Source of the DNA: Lysinibacillus boronitolerans JCM 21713 = 10a = NBRC 103108
GTDB lineage: Bacteria; Bacillota; Bacilli; Bacillales_A; Planococcaceae
Assembly (NCBI RefSeq): GCF_000772935.1
Contig: NZ_JPVR01000077.1
Location: 1-64,000, forward strand
DNA length: 64,000 bases
Direction: 5' to 3'
In this document: positions 1 to 7,875 of the stretch, piece after piece
Layout of the letters: every line of letters starts with the position of its first letter
Position numbering within the stretch: the first letter of the stretch is position 1
Program-made: the position numbers and the translations under genes
Notes under the pieces: generated by a model
What the model saw: only the letters and a program-made list of their open reading frames with translations
What the model was told of the DNA's origin: nothing
The model's database searches: none

Positions 1-49
1 TTGCCTCTTGTGAAAAATCTGTGAATGGTTCGTGTTTGTATGGAATCAT
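1..49 (-). CDS. rocA: 1-pyrroline-5-carboxylate dehydrogenase, N-terminus only (partial)
   Basis: Only the first 16 codons lie in the window; the gene runs off the left edge. The visible N-terminus (MIPYKHEPFTDF) matches the start of Bacillus RocA/PruA enzymes, which oxidise pyrroline-5-carboxylate to glutamate in arginine, ornithine and proline breakdown. A strong ribosome binding site (GGGAGGATT, 54-62) precedes the ATG at 47-49. The gene diverges from a RocR-like regulator, the classical partner of rocA, which supports the call. The identification rests on a short stretch, so it depends on resemblance plus context. Confidence 0.75.
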   Translation of the reverse strand, partial: MIPYKHEPFTDFSQEA

Positions 50-96
50 ACTTAATCCTCCCTTGTGAGATGTGTTTGGGTATGCAAAAAACATTG

Positions 97-159
97 ACGC
101 AAAATATCTTTGCGTATAAAATATTCTTACACTTATTATAATGCAAAATTTCGTTGCAT
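97..159. promoter_or_regulatory. Paired TGCAA-type palindromes between rocA and rocR (candidate RocR operators)
   Basis: Two inverted repeats lie in the divergent intergenic region. One has arms ACGCAAA/TTTGCGT at 97-115, the other ATGCAA/TTGCAT at 141-159. Their centres are about 44 bp apart, close to four helical turns. RocR-type upstream activating sites are TGCAAA-like palindromes, so these are the natural binding sites for the adjacent regulator. A TATAAT at 137-142 can serve as a -10 for rocR, and the overlapping reverse TATAAT can serve rocA. No GG-N10-GC (-24/-12) sigma-54 core is visible in front of rocA. Confidence 0.55.
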
Positions 160-194
160 ATTTCAAGTAAAAAATTTTTGAGGTGCACATTTTT

Positions 195-1502
195 ATGAAA
201 AATTCTGAACCTTTACTACCTTTTTATGAGTTTATTGCAACAAATGTATCCGTTGGTATTCATGCAGTAGACCTATCTGGCAAAACAATTATTTACAATA
301 CGAAAATGAAAGAAATTGAAGGATTTCATTTTGATGAACTTGCAGACCGTTCCATTATTGAAATGTTTTCCTTCCGTCAACATGAAAGTACATTAATGCG
401 TGTTTTACAAACAGGAAAGAAAGAAATTAATGTTAAACAATCCTACTGGAATAAAAATGGTCATGAAATTACAACAATTAATGATACTTTTCCACTTTTT
501 GCTGATGGAAAACTGATTGGCGCAATCGAATTTGCACGTGATATTACCTCACTGGAAAAGCTTGTTTATCAACCCCTTCGTCGTTACGATGAACCATTAA
601 CATTTGATATGATTAAAGCTGATTCTGAATCCATGAAGCAGGTTATCGACAACGCTAAAAAAGCAGCTGCTGTAAAGTTACCAGTATTATTAATTGGCGA
701 ATCTGGCACAGGGAAAGACTTAGTAGCAGAGGGAATTCACCACGCGGCTTCACCTGATCCTGATGCCTTTGTAACACTCGTTAGTCGCCGTTCAGCTCAA
801 TCGGTGCTCGATAAACTACAGCAATTATTAGAAGAAGATAAAGACTATACCTTTTTCTTTGAACGGATAGATTTTTTAAGCTTAGACATTCAAGAGCAAC
901 TTTTAGATATACTACATTCGCTGCCACAGTCCAAATATATGCTGATTGGAAGTGTAGGCAGTGATCCTATTACATTGATTGCCGAAAAAAAGCTGTCAAA
1001 ATCTCTTTATTATTTCTTTGCAACAATGGCGATTACCATTCCAAATTTAACAGATCGAAAAGAAGACATTCTTCCATTTGTTGAAGATTATTTTAGTCGA
1101 CATCGAGAACGATTTGCCTCACAAGTCACTGAACTTGCACCAGATGTACAGGAATTATTTTTACAGTATGATTGGCCAGGAAATCTAAAGGAGCTTGAGC
1201 TACTACTGGATGAAATTGTTTCATTTATGACAACGGAAACCACTGTTACTTCAGATTTATTACCTTTACATTTCCGCTTCAAAGTGCAACAGCAAGATAC
1301 AAATAATCGTGAGCCAGAATTTTTTATGTTCCATCAAAATCATAATGTTATGCCACTCGATGCCTATTTGCGTGAAGCCGAATCATATTATGTGCAAAAT
1401 GTCTTAAATTTATATGAGGGCAATATTACAAAGGCAGCGAATGCGCTTGGTATGAGCAGACAAAACCTACAATATCGAATCCGTAAAATAAAAAAGCAAT
1501 AG
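195..1502 (+). CDS. rocR: RocR-like PAS/AAA+/Fis-type regulator lacking the GAFTGA loop
   Basis: This 435-residue protein has the RocR domain order: an N-terminal PAS domain (about residues 8-118), an AAA+ region with Walker A GESGTGKD (168-175), and a C-terminal Fis-type helix-turn-helix in the last 25 residues. It resembles B. subtilis RocR throughout, including the WPGN segment. The central domain is degenerate. The GAFTGA sigma-54 contact loop is absent, the Walker A to Walker B distance is about 20 residues shorter than in RocR, and the usual LLLDE of Walker B reads FFFER. The frame is intact, so this is not a simple pseudogene. It probably controls the divergent rocA but may not act through sigma-54. 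The ATG at 195 was chosen because GAGGTG (180-185) precedes it; an in-frame GTG at 183 lies inside that site. Confidence 0.8.
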   Translation: MKNSEPLLPFYEFIATNVSVGIHAVDLSGKTIIYNTKMKEIEGFHFDELADRSIIEMFSFRQHESTLMRVLQTGKKEINVKQSYWNKNGHEITTINDTFPLFADGKLIGAIEFARDITSLEKLVYQPLRRYDEPLTFDMIKADSESMKQVIDNAKKAAAVKLPVLLIGESGTGKDLVAEGIHHAASPDPDAFVTLVSRRSAQSVLDKLQQLLEEDKDYTFFFERIDFLSLDIQEQLLDILHSLPQSKYMLIGSVGSDPITLIAEKKLSKSLYYFFATMAITIPNLTDRKEDILPFVEDYFSRHRERFASQVTELAPDVQELFLQYDWPGNLKELELLLDEIVSFMTTETTVTSDLLPLHFRFKVQQQDTNNREPEFFMFHQNHNVMPLDAYLREAESYYVQNVLNLYEGNITKAANALGMSRQNLQYRIRKIKKQ

Positions 1503-1503
1503 A

Positions 1504-1546
1504 AAAAAACGAGGATACCTTCATTCGAAAGCATCCTCGTTTTTTT
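1504..1546. terminator. Bidirectional terminator between rocR and yugI
   Basis: The stem CGAGGAT/ATCCTCG is flanked by an A tract on the left and a T tract on the right. It can therefore end both convergent genes. Confidence 0.85.
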
Positions 1547-1922
1547 ATTGACCAGATTGTTCAATCCAGTCCTGCAATTTATCTTTTAAGGAATTAAAAC
1601 CATTTGCATCCGATTCATCTACACGGTCCTGCAATGATTTACGTGGTGGTGCATCTTTTTTTCTTACTGTTGCTGGGCGATCCTGTAGCGCTCTCATCGA
1701 TAAACTAATTTTTTCGGCCTCTTCATCGATTTCAAGAATTTTGACTTCTACTTCTTGCCCAACAGCTAAAAATTCACTAACGTCCTTCACAAAGCCGTAT
1801 GTTATTTCCGAAATATGCACAAGGCCTTGCGTATTGTCATCTAATGCAACAAATGCACCGTATGGTTGAATACCTGTAACTTTTCCGGTCAACACGTCTC
1901 CTAATTCATATTTTTTTACCAT
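1545..1922 (-). CDS. yugI: S1-domain RNA-binding protein, general stress protein 13 type
   Basis: This 125-residue protein has one S1/OB-fold domain (residues 7-78) with the typical GKVTGIQPYGAFVAL and GLVHISEI segments, followed by a basic, polar tail. It matches YugI (GSP13) of B. subtilis, a small ribosome-associated S1 protein. S1 domains bind single-stranded RNA, so a role around translation is expected, but the precise task is not shown by sequence. The genes that follow at 4.5-6 kb (yugE, patB) are also yugI neighbours in B. subtilis. Confidence 0.85.
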   Translation of the reverse strand: MVKKYELGDVLTGKVTGIQPYGAFVALDDNTQGLVHISEITYGFVKDVSEFLAVGQEVEVKILEIDEEAEKISLSMRALQDRPATVRKKDAPPRKSLQDRVDESDANGFNSLKDKLQDWIEQSGQ

Positions 1923-1967
1923 AACCTTTGCCCACTTTCTTTTGTTTGCTACGTATATATCGCTTAA

Positions 1968-1996
1968 ATTATAACATACGTGTAAAAACGGGGCAA
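1968..1996 (-). promoter_or_regulatory. Sigma-A type promoter of yugI
   Basis: On the minus strand a TTGCCC -35 (1991-1996) and a perfect TATAAT -10 (1968-1973) are separated by 17 bp, 46 bp upstream of the yugI start. Confidence 0.6.
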
Positions 1997-2008
1997 AAAA
2001 TCATCTCA

Positions 2009-3661
2009 TCAATCCATGATACCAATTATACGGTAAAAACCGTCTTCATTTTGAGATAATCTAAACAAAAGTTGCTTGCCATACTCTTTTTGATGTTCTT
2101 CATCAAGTCGTACAGCCACCATTGGATAATTGCCGTTGTATTGCGCCATTTGGCTAATAATAGATAAGTTCTTCACTTTGTTTAAAAAATCCGACTCTAT
2201 TTCTACATTTGATAGGATTACTTTCTCTTGCAATGATTCATCTCCAATAGAAATTGCATATAAATAAAGGGAAACCATATTTAAAGGACTAAGCTGATTA
2301 ATAAATGGTTCAGGGTCACTTTTCAAATACTGATCATAAATTTTCTTAATTTGTGCAATCTCCGCATCATCGATGTCTACAATATTAAATTCTTCAACTG
2401 CCGTATCTTTCCTAATTTGCAAAATGGCCGTTGAAATATCTTGTTTGGACAGCCCTACTAACGTTGCTGAGTTGTTATATTGGTGTAATTCATTTAAAAT
2501 AGTTGCCGCATTCTTTGTCATTACCTCCCCATACTTTCCATTAGCAACTTTTTGTAAAAAATTCAGGTATTCTTTATTAACGATTCCCTTGTCAGTATAC
2601 ACTTGATAGTTAGTGGTTCCTTTCATTAGAGCTAACCAAGTATTTTCAAATACTGCCTTTAATTCCTTATAAGTAGCATTCGCCGTATTGATATCAAACA
2701 ACAATGAACGCTCCATAATTTTCAAGGATTCAGCTGTTTCTTCTCGTGTATATCTCAAGTCTTCTTCTCTTAATAAAAATCCTTTTTGTAAAAACTCAAA
2801 GTAACCAAAAATATCAGGGTGCATGTATTTTATAGGCTCAAAAGCAAATTCCCCATCGATGGGATTAGCTTTAAAATAATAAGAACCATCCGTATCCATT
2901 TGTAGTTCCATATATTGCTTGCTTGCTGTTTCAATGATTGCTTTTAAATCTGATGGATACTGACTACGATCTATCTTTTTCTTGAAAAACTGTTCATAAG
3001 GTTCAAGTAAAGAATTAAAATACACTTCTATGTCATTAAGCGGTTGCTTATATAAGCTAAAGATTCCATAAGATTCATTAAAGGATAATGGCCCATATCC
3101 TTTGATTGTCTCTAAGGCTCGTCTTGGGGTCATTAATCCGTCTAAAATTTCTTTCTCCATTATTTGCAATTCCCAATCCTCTTTTATTGGACGTTCATAA
3201 CTCGTATAGAAGGCCAACAGGGAATCTGCATTTTGAATATATGAAAAAGTATTTAGTTCTTCTACTGAAACTTTCAACTCCCTGCTAATATCTTCTTTCA
3301 CTCTCTTATATTTCTTGGTGATTCGCTCTACCCATTGTTCATACGTCTCTATCCTGTTGTCATCATTTTCTTGAGAAATCTGTTTATCATTACTATTGTA
3401 AGTTTCAGGTTGTCTAATCATATATGAAGTTCCTAATAAACCCACTAATAACACGCTCGCAATACTTACAAACCAAACAACCGACTTTTGCCATCTTGAG
3501 GGGCGCTGATGAACTTTATTGATATTTTCAAAAGATAATTCCTTTGATGTATCCTCTTCTTCAATTTGTTTAAAGACAGTATCAGGATCAAGCTTCGGTT
3601 CCATTCGTTCATAGGATTTTTTCAGTAGTGCCATGCGTTGGTCAAATTGCTTATCATCCAT
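2009..3661 (-). CDS. Membrane-anchored probable anti-sigma factor
   Basis: This 550-residue protein has a short polar N-terminal cytoplasmic part (about 60 residues), one hydrophobic transmembrane segment (about residues 62-80) and a long polar extracytoplasmic domain of about 460 residues. It lies directly downstream of an ECF sigma gene and overlaps it by 8 bases (ATGGATGA), an arrangement typical of translationally coupled sigma/anti-sigma pairs. The start at 3661 has a GGGAG site (3669-3673); an upstream ATG at 3676 is less well placed. I do not recognise a named family in the outer domain. It may sense an envelope condition and hold the sigma factor at the membrane, which is inference from context and topology. 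Confidence 0.6.
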   Translation of the reverse strand: MDDKQFDQRMALLKKSYERMEPKLDPDTVFKQIEEEDTSKELSFENINKVHQRPSRWQKSVVWFVSIASVLLVGLLGTSYMIRQPETYNSNDKQISQENDDNRIETYEQWVERITKKYKRVKEDISRELKVSVEELNTFSYIQNADSLLAFYTSYERPIKEDWELQIMEKEILDGLMTPRRALETIKGYGPLSFNESYGIFSLYKQPLNDIEVYFNSLLEPYEQFFKKKIDRSQYPSDLKAIIETASKQYMELQMDTDGSYYFKANPIDGEFAFEPIKYMHPDIFGYFEFLQKGFLLREEDLRYTREETAESLKIMERSLLFDINTANATYKELKAVFENTWLALMKGTTNYQVYTDKGIVNKEYLNFLQKVANGKYGEVMTKNAATILNELHQYNNSATLVGLSKQDISTAILQIRKDTAVEEFNIVDIDDAEIAQIKKIYDQYLKSDPEPFINQLSPLNMVSLYLYAISIGDESLQEKVILSNVEIESDFLNKVKNLSIISQMAQYNGNYPMVAVRLDEEHQKEYGKQLLFRLSQNEDGFYRIIGIMD

Positions 3662-4202
3662 TTTCAACACTCCCATCTTGCATTAATGCTGCCTTTAGCT
3701 TTTCCTTCGCACGTAATAATCGCACTTTCACCGTCGATAACGAAATGTTTAAGACCTCAGCGATTTCTTCGTATTTTAATTCGTGGAAATAATACAACAC
3801 GAGAGGATAACGGTATTTTTCATTAAGGGCCTGAATAGCACAATGTAGATGCCTGTCCTCTTCAAACAAAAGAACATCCTCTTCAGCAGATGAATGAGTC
3901 TTTTGCTGTTGGGCTTGTAACTTGTCCTCTTTTGCCTGCTGCCGTTGTTCCTTACGATAATAATCACGCGTAGCATTTAATGTGATTTTATAGAGCCATG
4001 TGGTAAATCGATCCTGTTTAAATTGGTGTAAAAAGCGATACAGTTTGACAAATACCTCCTGTGAAACATCAGCTAAATCATTTGTATGTACACCACATTG
4101 AAAGGCAAACTTTTCAACGGTTCGTTGATGTATGCGGATAAGCTCTATATAGGCATCTTTATCTCCTTGCTGCGCCCTTGCTATTAGTTCAACCTCTGTC
4201 AT
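3654..4202 (-). CDS. ECF-type RNA polymerase sigma factor
   Basis: This 182-residue protein has the two ECF sigma regions. Region 2 (about residues 10-75) contains DVSQEVFVKLYRFLHQF, which contacts the -10 element. Region 4 (about 120-175) has the helix-turn-helix LKYEEIAEVLNISLSTVKVRLLRAK for the -35. A Gln/Lys-rich linker joins them. It is followed by its presumed anti-sigma gene with an 8-base overlap. A TGTAAC-N17-CGTTTC element sits 24 bases upstream, which suggests self-activation. The start has a G-rich Shine-Dalgarno site. It is a group IV sigma of the SigM/SigW/SigV kind, but I cannot assign it to one of these. Confidence 0.9.
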   Translation of the reverse strand: MTEVELIARAQQGDKDAYIELIRIHQRTVEKFAFQCGVHTNDLADVSQEVFVKLYRFLHQFKQDRFTTWLYKITLNATRDYYRKEQRQQAKEDKLQAQQQKTHSSAEEDVLLFEEDRHLHCAIQALNEKYRYPLVLYYFHELKYEEIAEVLNISLSTVKVRLLRAKEKLKAALMQDGSVENG

Positions 4203-4225
4203 AGCTATCCCCCCTTTTTGATAAT

Positions 4226-4254
4226 GAAACGAAGCATTCTACCTAATTGTTACA
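4226..4254 (-). promoter_or_regulatory. ECF-type autoregulatory promoter
   Basis: Reading on the minus strand, a TGTAAC -35 (4249-4254) is followed after 17 bp by CGTTTC (4226-4231). The AAC-containing -35 and CGT-containing -10 are the hallmark of Bacillus ECF promoters and lie just upstream of the sigma gene. Confidence 0.6.
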
Positions 4255-4402
4255 TAATTTAGATGTCTTTCCTTATATGTTATCATTCTAGATTTTTACT
4301 CCATCAAATGTCTTCCTATCCACCATCAATTTTCTGATATTTGCTTGTTTTATGAGAAGATTGAGGTAAAATAATACTTTAGTATAAGGAGGATTTATTT
4401 TC

Positions 4403-4474
4403 GTGTCATCGAGGGATCAATTTACAACAAAAATTGGGTGTTATTTTCATTCAGGGGATTTTGCCTTTATTTAA
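4403..4474 (+). CDS. Possible 23-residue small protein
   Basis: A GTG-initiated frame of 23 codons follows an excellent ribosome binding site (AAGGAGG, about 4387-4393). A possible promoter lies just upstream (TTGAGG at 4362, TATAAG at 4383, spacer only 15 bp). The frame ends shortly before a terminator that could close the unit. The peptide is unlike any family I know. Short length means chance cannot be excluded; the main support is the ribosome binding site and the downstream terminator. Confidence 0.3.
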   Translation: MSSRDQFTTKIGCYFHSGDFAFI

Positions 4475-4501
4475 ATAAGTATTAGCCTCAATGATTCCAT
4501 T

Positions 4502-4537
4502 AAAAAAGAGGTTGTCCAGTGACAACCCCTTTTTTTA
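4502..4537. terminator. Bidirectional terminator upstream of the yugE end
   Basis: The hairpin AGGTTGTC/GACAACC with a CAGT loop has an A tract before it and a T tract after it. On the minus strand it ends the yugE-like gene. Confidence 0.75.
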
Positions 4538-4557
4538 TAAGGAATATGCAAAATATT

Positions 4558-4827
4558 TTAAATAATACATTTCGCTTCAAATTTAATCGCAATTAGTTTG
4601 TAAGAAATGGCGACACAGTCTTCAAATGGTATCCATTGCTCAAACGAATGCTCATATGTTTCTTGAATAACTTTTGCAAGTGTCGATGGATCATCAATCC
4701 CTTGCAATGCTGCTACTACATCTGCTGTTTCTGTATCATAATGGTCTGGACCTAAGTGGAATGGATCCCACTCCTCTAGCAGATGGACAGCTGCTTGATT
4801 CATTTTTATATTTTCCAAAATACTCAC
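4558..4827 (-). CDS. yugE: DUF1871 family protein, YugE-like
   Basis: This 89-residue acidic soluble protein has the conserved WDPFHLGPDHYDTE segment near the N-terminus and a C-terminal helix with YKLIAIKFEAKC. These features resemble B. subtilis YugE (DUF1871). In B. subtilis yugE also lies next to patB, which is the divergent neighbour here. No biochemical function is known to me. Confidence 0.7.
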   Translation of the reverse strand: MSILENIKMNQAAVHLLEEWDPFHLGPDHYDTETADVVAALQGIDDPSTLAKVIQETYEHSFEQWIPFEDCVAISYKLIAIKFEAKCII

Positions 4828-4890
4828 CTATTATCCTTTGATCATACTCGTATGATACCATAGTAAAAAAAAAAGAAAAGAGTGATTTGC

Positions 4891-6063
4891 TTGTCTATTT
4901 TTGATCAAACTATCAAACGTCGATGTACAAACTCTGTAAAATGGGACGCAATGGAAAAGGTTTATGGCCTAAACGATGCCTCAGATATCTTACCAATGTG
5001 GGTAGCCGATATGGATTTTGCTGCTCCAGCAGCCGTTTCAAAGGCTTTACAGCAACATGCCGAACATACTATTTTTGGCTATAGTTATATGAGTGAAGAA
5101 GCGATTCAATCCATTGTAGACTGGCAAAGTAGTCGCCATGACTGGCACATTGAGAAAGAAGCCATTCTATTCTGTAATGGTGTTGTGGCTGCATTAGCTA
5201 ACAGCATTGTTGCCCTAACTAACCCTGGTGACAAAGTACTCATTTCACCTCCAGTTTATCCGCCATTCTTTAACATACCAAAAAGTAATGGTCGTGAAGT
5301 TGTAAGCTGCCCATTGGTTGAAGAAGATGGAATGTTTGTCTATGATTTTGAAGCCTTTGAGCAGGCTTTAGCACAAGATGTGAAAGCCTACATACTATGT
5401 AACCCGCATAATCCAGGAGGCTATGTATGGGATGAAGCTACTTTAAAGGAAATTGTACGACTATGTGCTAAGTATGATGTCATCATTATTTCTGATGAAA
5501 TCCATGCTGATTTAATGATGAATGGGGATAAACATATTCCTTTAGCTAAAGTTGCAGGTGATGAAATCAATCGCATTGTTACGTGTATGGCTCCTACTAA
5601 AACTTTTAACTTAGCAGGAATTCAAGTTTCATATATGATCGTAACAGATAAGAAAAAACGCTTGAAGCTAGAGGCCATCAATATGGCAAGTGGTCAAGGC
5701 TCATTAAATACATTTGCCTCTGTTGCCCTTCATGCTGCTTATACAGAAGGGGCTCCTTGGTTAGATGAATTACTCCCTTATATTTCTGCCAATATGGAGT
5801 ATGTGAAAGCTGAGTTAGAGCAAATTCCAGGCATTCGTGTTACGATTCCTCAATCCACTTATTTAATCTGGATTGATTACCGAGAGCTGGGGCTTGAAGA
5901 GAAGGAGATCATGACTCGCTTACTTGAAATCGGAAAGCTAGCACTAGAACCAGGAACAAAATATGGAGAAGAAGGCCGTGGCTTCCTACGTATGAATGTT
6001 GCTTGTTCATTTGATACTGTGAAAGATGGCGTCGAGCGTTTTAAAAAGGTCTTTGCACAATAA
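4891..6063 (+). CDS. patB: PLP-dependent cystathionine beta-lyase / C-S lyase
   Basis: This 390-residue protein is a fold type I aminotransferase of the MalY/PatB family, which cleaves cystathionine or related thioethers to a thiol, pyruvate and ammonia. The N-terminal SVKWD and PMWVADMDF motifs are diagnostic. CNPHNPGG, SDEIHADLM and the Schiff-base lysine in TKTFNLAG (about residue 237) form the PLP site. The length equals that of B. subtilis PatB. The TTG at 4891 gives the family N-terminus and is preceded by an AAGAG site; a GTG at 4882 is also in frame. It diverges from yugE and is followed by its own terminator. Confidence 0.9.
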   Translation: MSIFDQTIKRRCTNSVKWDAMEKVYGLNDASDILPMWVADMDFAAPAAVSKALQQHAEHTIFGYSYMSEEAIQSIVDWQSSRHDWHIEKEAILFCNGVVAALANSIVALTNPGDKVLISPPVYPPFFNIPKSNGREVVSCPLVEEDGMFVYDFEAFEQALAQDVKAYILCNPHNPGGYVWDEATLKEIVRLCAKYDVIIISDEIHADLMMNGDKHIPLAKVAGDEINRIVTCMAPTKTFNLAGIQVSYMIVTDKKKRLKLEAINMASGQGSLNTFASVALHAAYTEGAPWLDELLPYISANMEYVKAELEQIPGIRVTIPQSTYLIWIDYRELGLEEKEIMTRLLEIGKLALEPGTKYGEEGRGFLRMNVACSFDTVKDGVERFKKVFAQ

Positions 6064-6072
6064 TAATGGTTG

Positions 6073-6104
6073 AAAGGATATCTCTCTTTTGGAGATATCC
6101 TTTT
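6073..6104 (+). terminator. Terminator of patB
   Basis: A perfect 12-bp stem (AAAGGATATCTC with its complement) is followed by TTTT. Confidence 0.85.
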
Positions 6105-6171
6105 CCATGTTTAAAAGCTTAAATTTGTGGAAAAGGTTCTTATCAATCGGATTTATAAAGAGGTGTTTTAC

Positions 6172-7605
6172 ATGGACATTGTCCCATTAACGATTAAACG
6201 TGCCTATATGACCTTCCTTTTTCCCTTCGCCTATTCCGAAAAAAATCGTCAAAAAATCAGTGATGTACTATTAGATGAGGACTTTTCTTTTTTTACCTTG
6301 AAAAATACATCACTTGAAGACGCCTTTTATGGTGATATGACGATTATACATGAGGAGCTTGCCCAATTTTTCTATCCTTTTTTGGAGGATAAATTATTTC
6401 CAAACGAAATGAATAGCCCTGACTTTATTCGTTTTTCCAAAGCTTTTTATACACAAGGCGCCTTACACCTTCAAGAAAGTCAAATCAATTATGATTACGA
6501 AGTGATGAGTATTGATGTGACATTATGTCCTTTTGGGAATGGGATTATAACAGTAAGAGCAAATATAACCGATCAATCACATGATCTAAGTGATATATTA
6601 AATTTTATCCACTATTTTAGAGTATTAGAGGCCAAACTACGAGAGGAGAAAGGTGCCAGTCATCATTTTTCATTTGGTCATTGTTCTTCTACAAGTGAAT
6701 TGTTATTTAAGTATTTTATACCTTATTTACAGCCCTTTCTATTACATCAACAAGACCATAGCTATGAAGGCTTACCGTTCTTTGAAGATGAGCGAATGTT
6801 TGCCTCAGCATATTTAATTGCTGAGGAAGAAGCTAAAATTATACCTGAGCATTTATTTCGATTGGGACAAGTAGATGGTAGGACACCTGCTGGCAAACCC
6901 TTTATTTCTAGCACTAATCCTGAATATATCTCTAATTATGTACAAGAGCATGCCCATACACGTTGGGCTCCGAACAGTTATATTATCACCTCGTCACAGG
7001 CACAAATAACGATGACAAATAGGCCGTTTGCCAAATGTACACATAGTATTCAAGAATTTATGGGTACGCACTATTACAATTTGTTCATTCATTATTTTTA
7101 TAAAATGATGCTCTTAAAGCTTTCCTATGAGTATAGTGAAATAAAGTGGGGCAAAGATAAACAGGTTGTCAATGAACTAATCGAGCTCATTACAAAGTTT
7201 TCTGCACGCTATTATTTTGAAGAAGTCATCGTACGAACAGAAGGCAGAGAAATTTCTCAATTGCTACGAAAGTATTTCCGTATAAATGAACATTATGTCG
7301 AAACGAAAGAAACATTGAATAGTTTGTATCGAACACAGGAAGATCAGTCTGATAATCGAAGTAATAATTTACTATTTATTTTAACAGTCTTTACTGTAAT
7401 ATCAGGCATTTATGGGATGAACTTAGTCATTGAAGGTTGGAAAGATAGCAGTGATTTCGATAGCATCGGTAGTTATACACTCTTTGAATGGGTAGCCTTT
7501 ATTACTGCATTGAGTGGGATTGGTTTATCCCTTGTCCTTGTTTGTGTCACTGCCTTTAAAACACTACGAAACATGGTGCGTCGTGCTAAAAAAAAATATA
7601 AATAA
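6172..7605 (+). CDS. Divergent CorA-like membrane protein
   Basis: This 477-residue protein has a large soluble N-terminal region (about 400 residues) and two C-terminal transmembrane helices. The first ends in GIYGMN, the signature of CorA-type Mg2+ channels (GMN at the periplasmic mouth), and the second is followed by a basic tail (RRAKKKYK). The topology is that of CorA, but the soluble domain does not show an obvious CorA-type sequence. Transport of a divalent cation is likely by motif, with low certainty about the substrate. The ATG at 6172 was chosen for its AGAGGTG site; the frame extends upstream to 6127 without a good start. A terminator follows. Confidence 0.6.
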   Translation: MDIVPLTIKRAYMTFLFPFAYSEKNRQKISDVLLDEDFSFFTLKNTSLEDAFYGDMTIIHEELAQFFYPFLEDKLFPNEMNSPDFIRFSKAFYTQGALHLQESQINYDYEVMSIDVTLCPFGNGIITVRANITDQSHDLSDILNFIHYFRVLEAKLREEKGASHHFSFGHCSSTSELLFKYFIPYLQPFLLHQQDHSYEGLPFFEDERMFASAYLIAEEEAKIIPEHLFRLGQVDGRTPAGKPFISSTNPEYISNYVQEHAHTRWAPNSYIITSSQAQITMTNRPFAKCTHSIQEFMGTHYYNLFIHYFYKMMLLKLSYEYSEIKWGKDKQVVNELIELITKFSARYYFEEVIVRTEGREISQLLRKYFRINEHYVETKETLNSLYRTQEDQSDNRSNNLLFILTVFTVISGIYGMNLVIEGWKDSSDFDSIGSYTLFEWVAFITALSGIGLSLVLVCVTAFKTLRNMVRRAKKKYK

Positions 7606-7640
7606 AAAGAATCTGTCTCCAGGGAGGCAGATTCTTTTTA
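7604..7640. terminator. Bidirectional terminator
   Basis: An AAAAAGAATCTG stem pairs with CAGATTCTTTTT around a short inner CTCC/GGAG stem. It separates the convergent CorA-like and small membrane protein genes. Confidence 0.8.
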
Positions 7641-7641
7641 T

Positions 7642-7854
7642 TTAAATATTCTGTTGGTTATTTGTACTTTTCTTTTCTGCTAAAATCCGTGCTTCAATTT
7701 CCTTAGATTTCATTTCTTGCTTCTTAGAAATTTTTCTAAAAAGCGTAAACACGATAATACATAGAATAAGCATAATTAAAAATTCAAATGCCGCTGGAAT
7801 ATAACCTGATTTGTCTTCTGGGAAATATAAAAATTGATACATAAAGTTTTGCAT
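7642..7854 (-). CDS. Small single-pass membrane protein
   Basis: This 70-residue protein has one strongly hydrophobic helix (about residues 20-40) and then a basic, charged C-terminal half that is predicted to be cytoplasmic and helical. AAGGA precedes the ATG. It lies 21 bases downstream of ppiB on the same strand and may be co-transcribed with it. I do not recognise the family. Confidence 0.6.
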   Translation of the reverse strand: MQNFMYQFLYFPEDKSGYIPAAFEFLIMLILCIIVFTLFRKISKKQEMKSKEIEARILAEKKSTNNQQNI

Positions 7855-7875
7855 TTCTACACGTCCTTATACGTA

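Noticed and set aside
50-182. Sigma-54 promoter in front of rocA
   Set aside because: No GG-N10-GC pair in the proper orientation was found on the minus strand.
1088-1282. 64-codon minus-strand frame with a serine run
   Set aside because: It lies wholly inside the rocR-like gene and its serine run is the antisense of glutamate and leucine codons.
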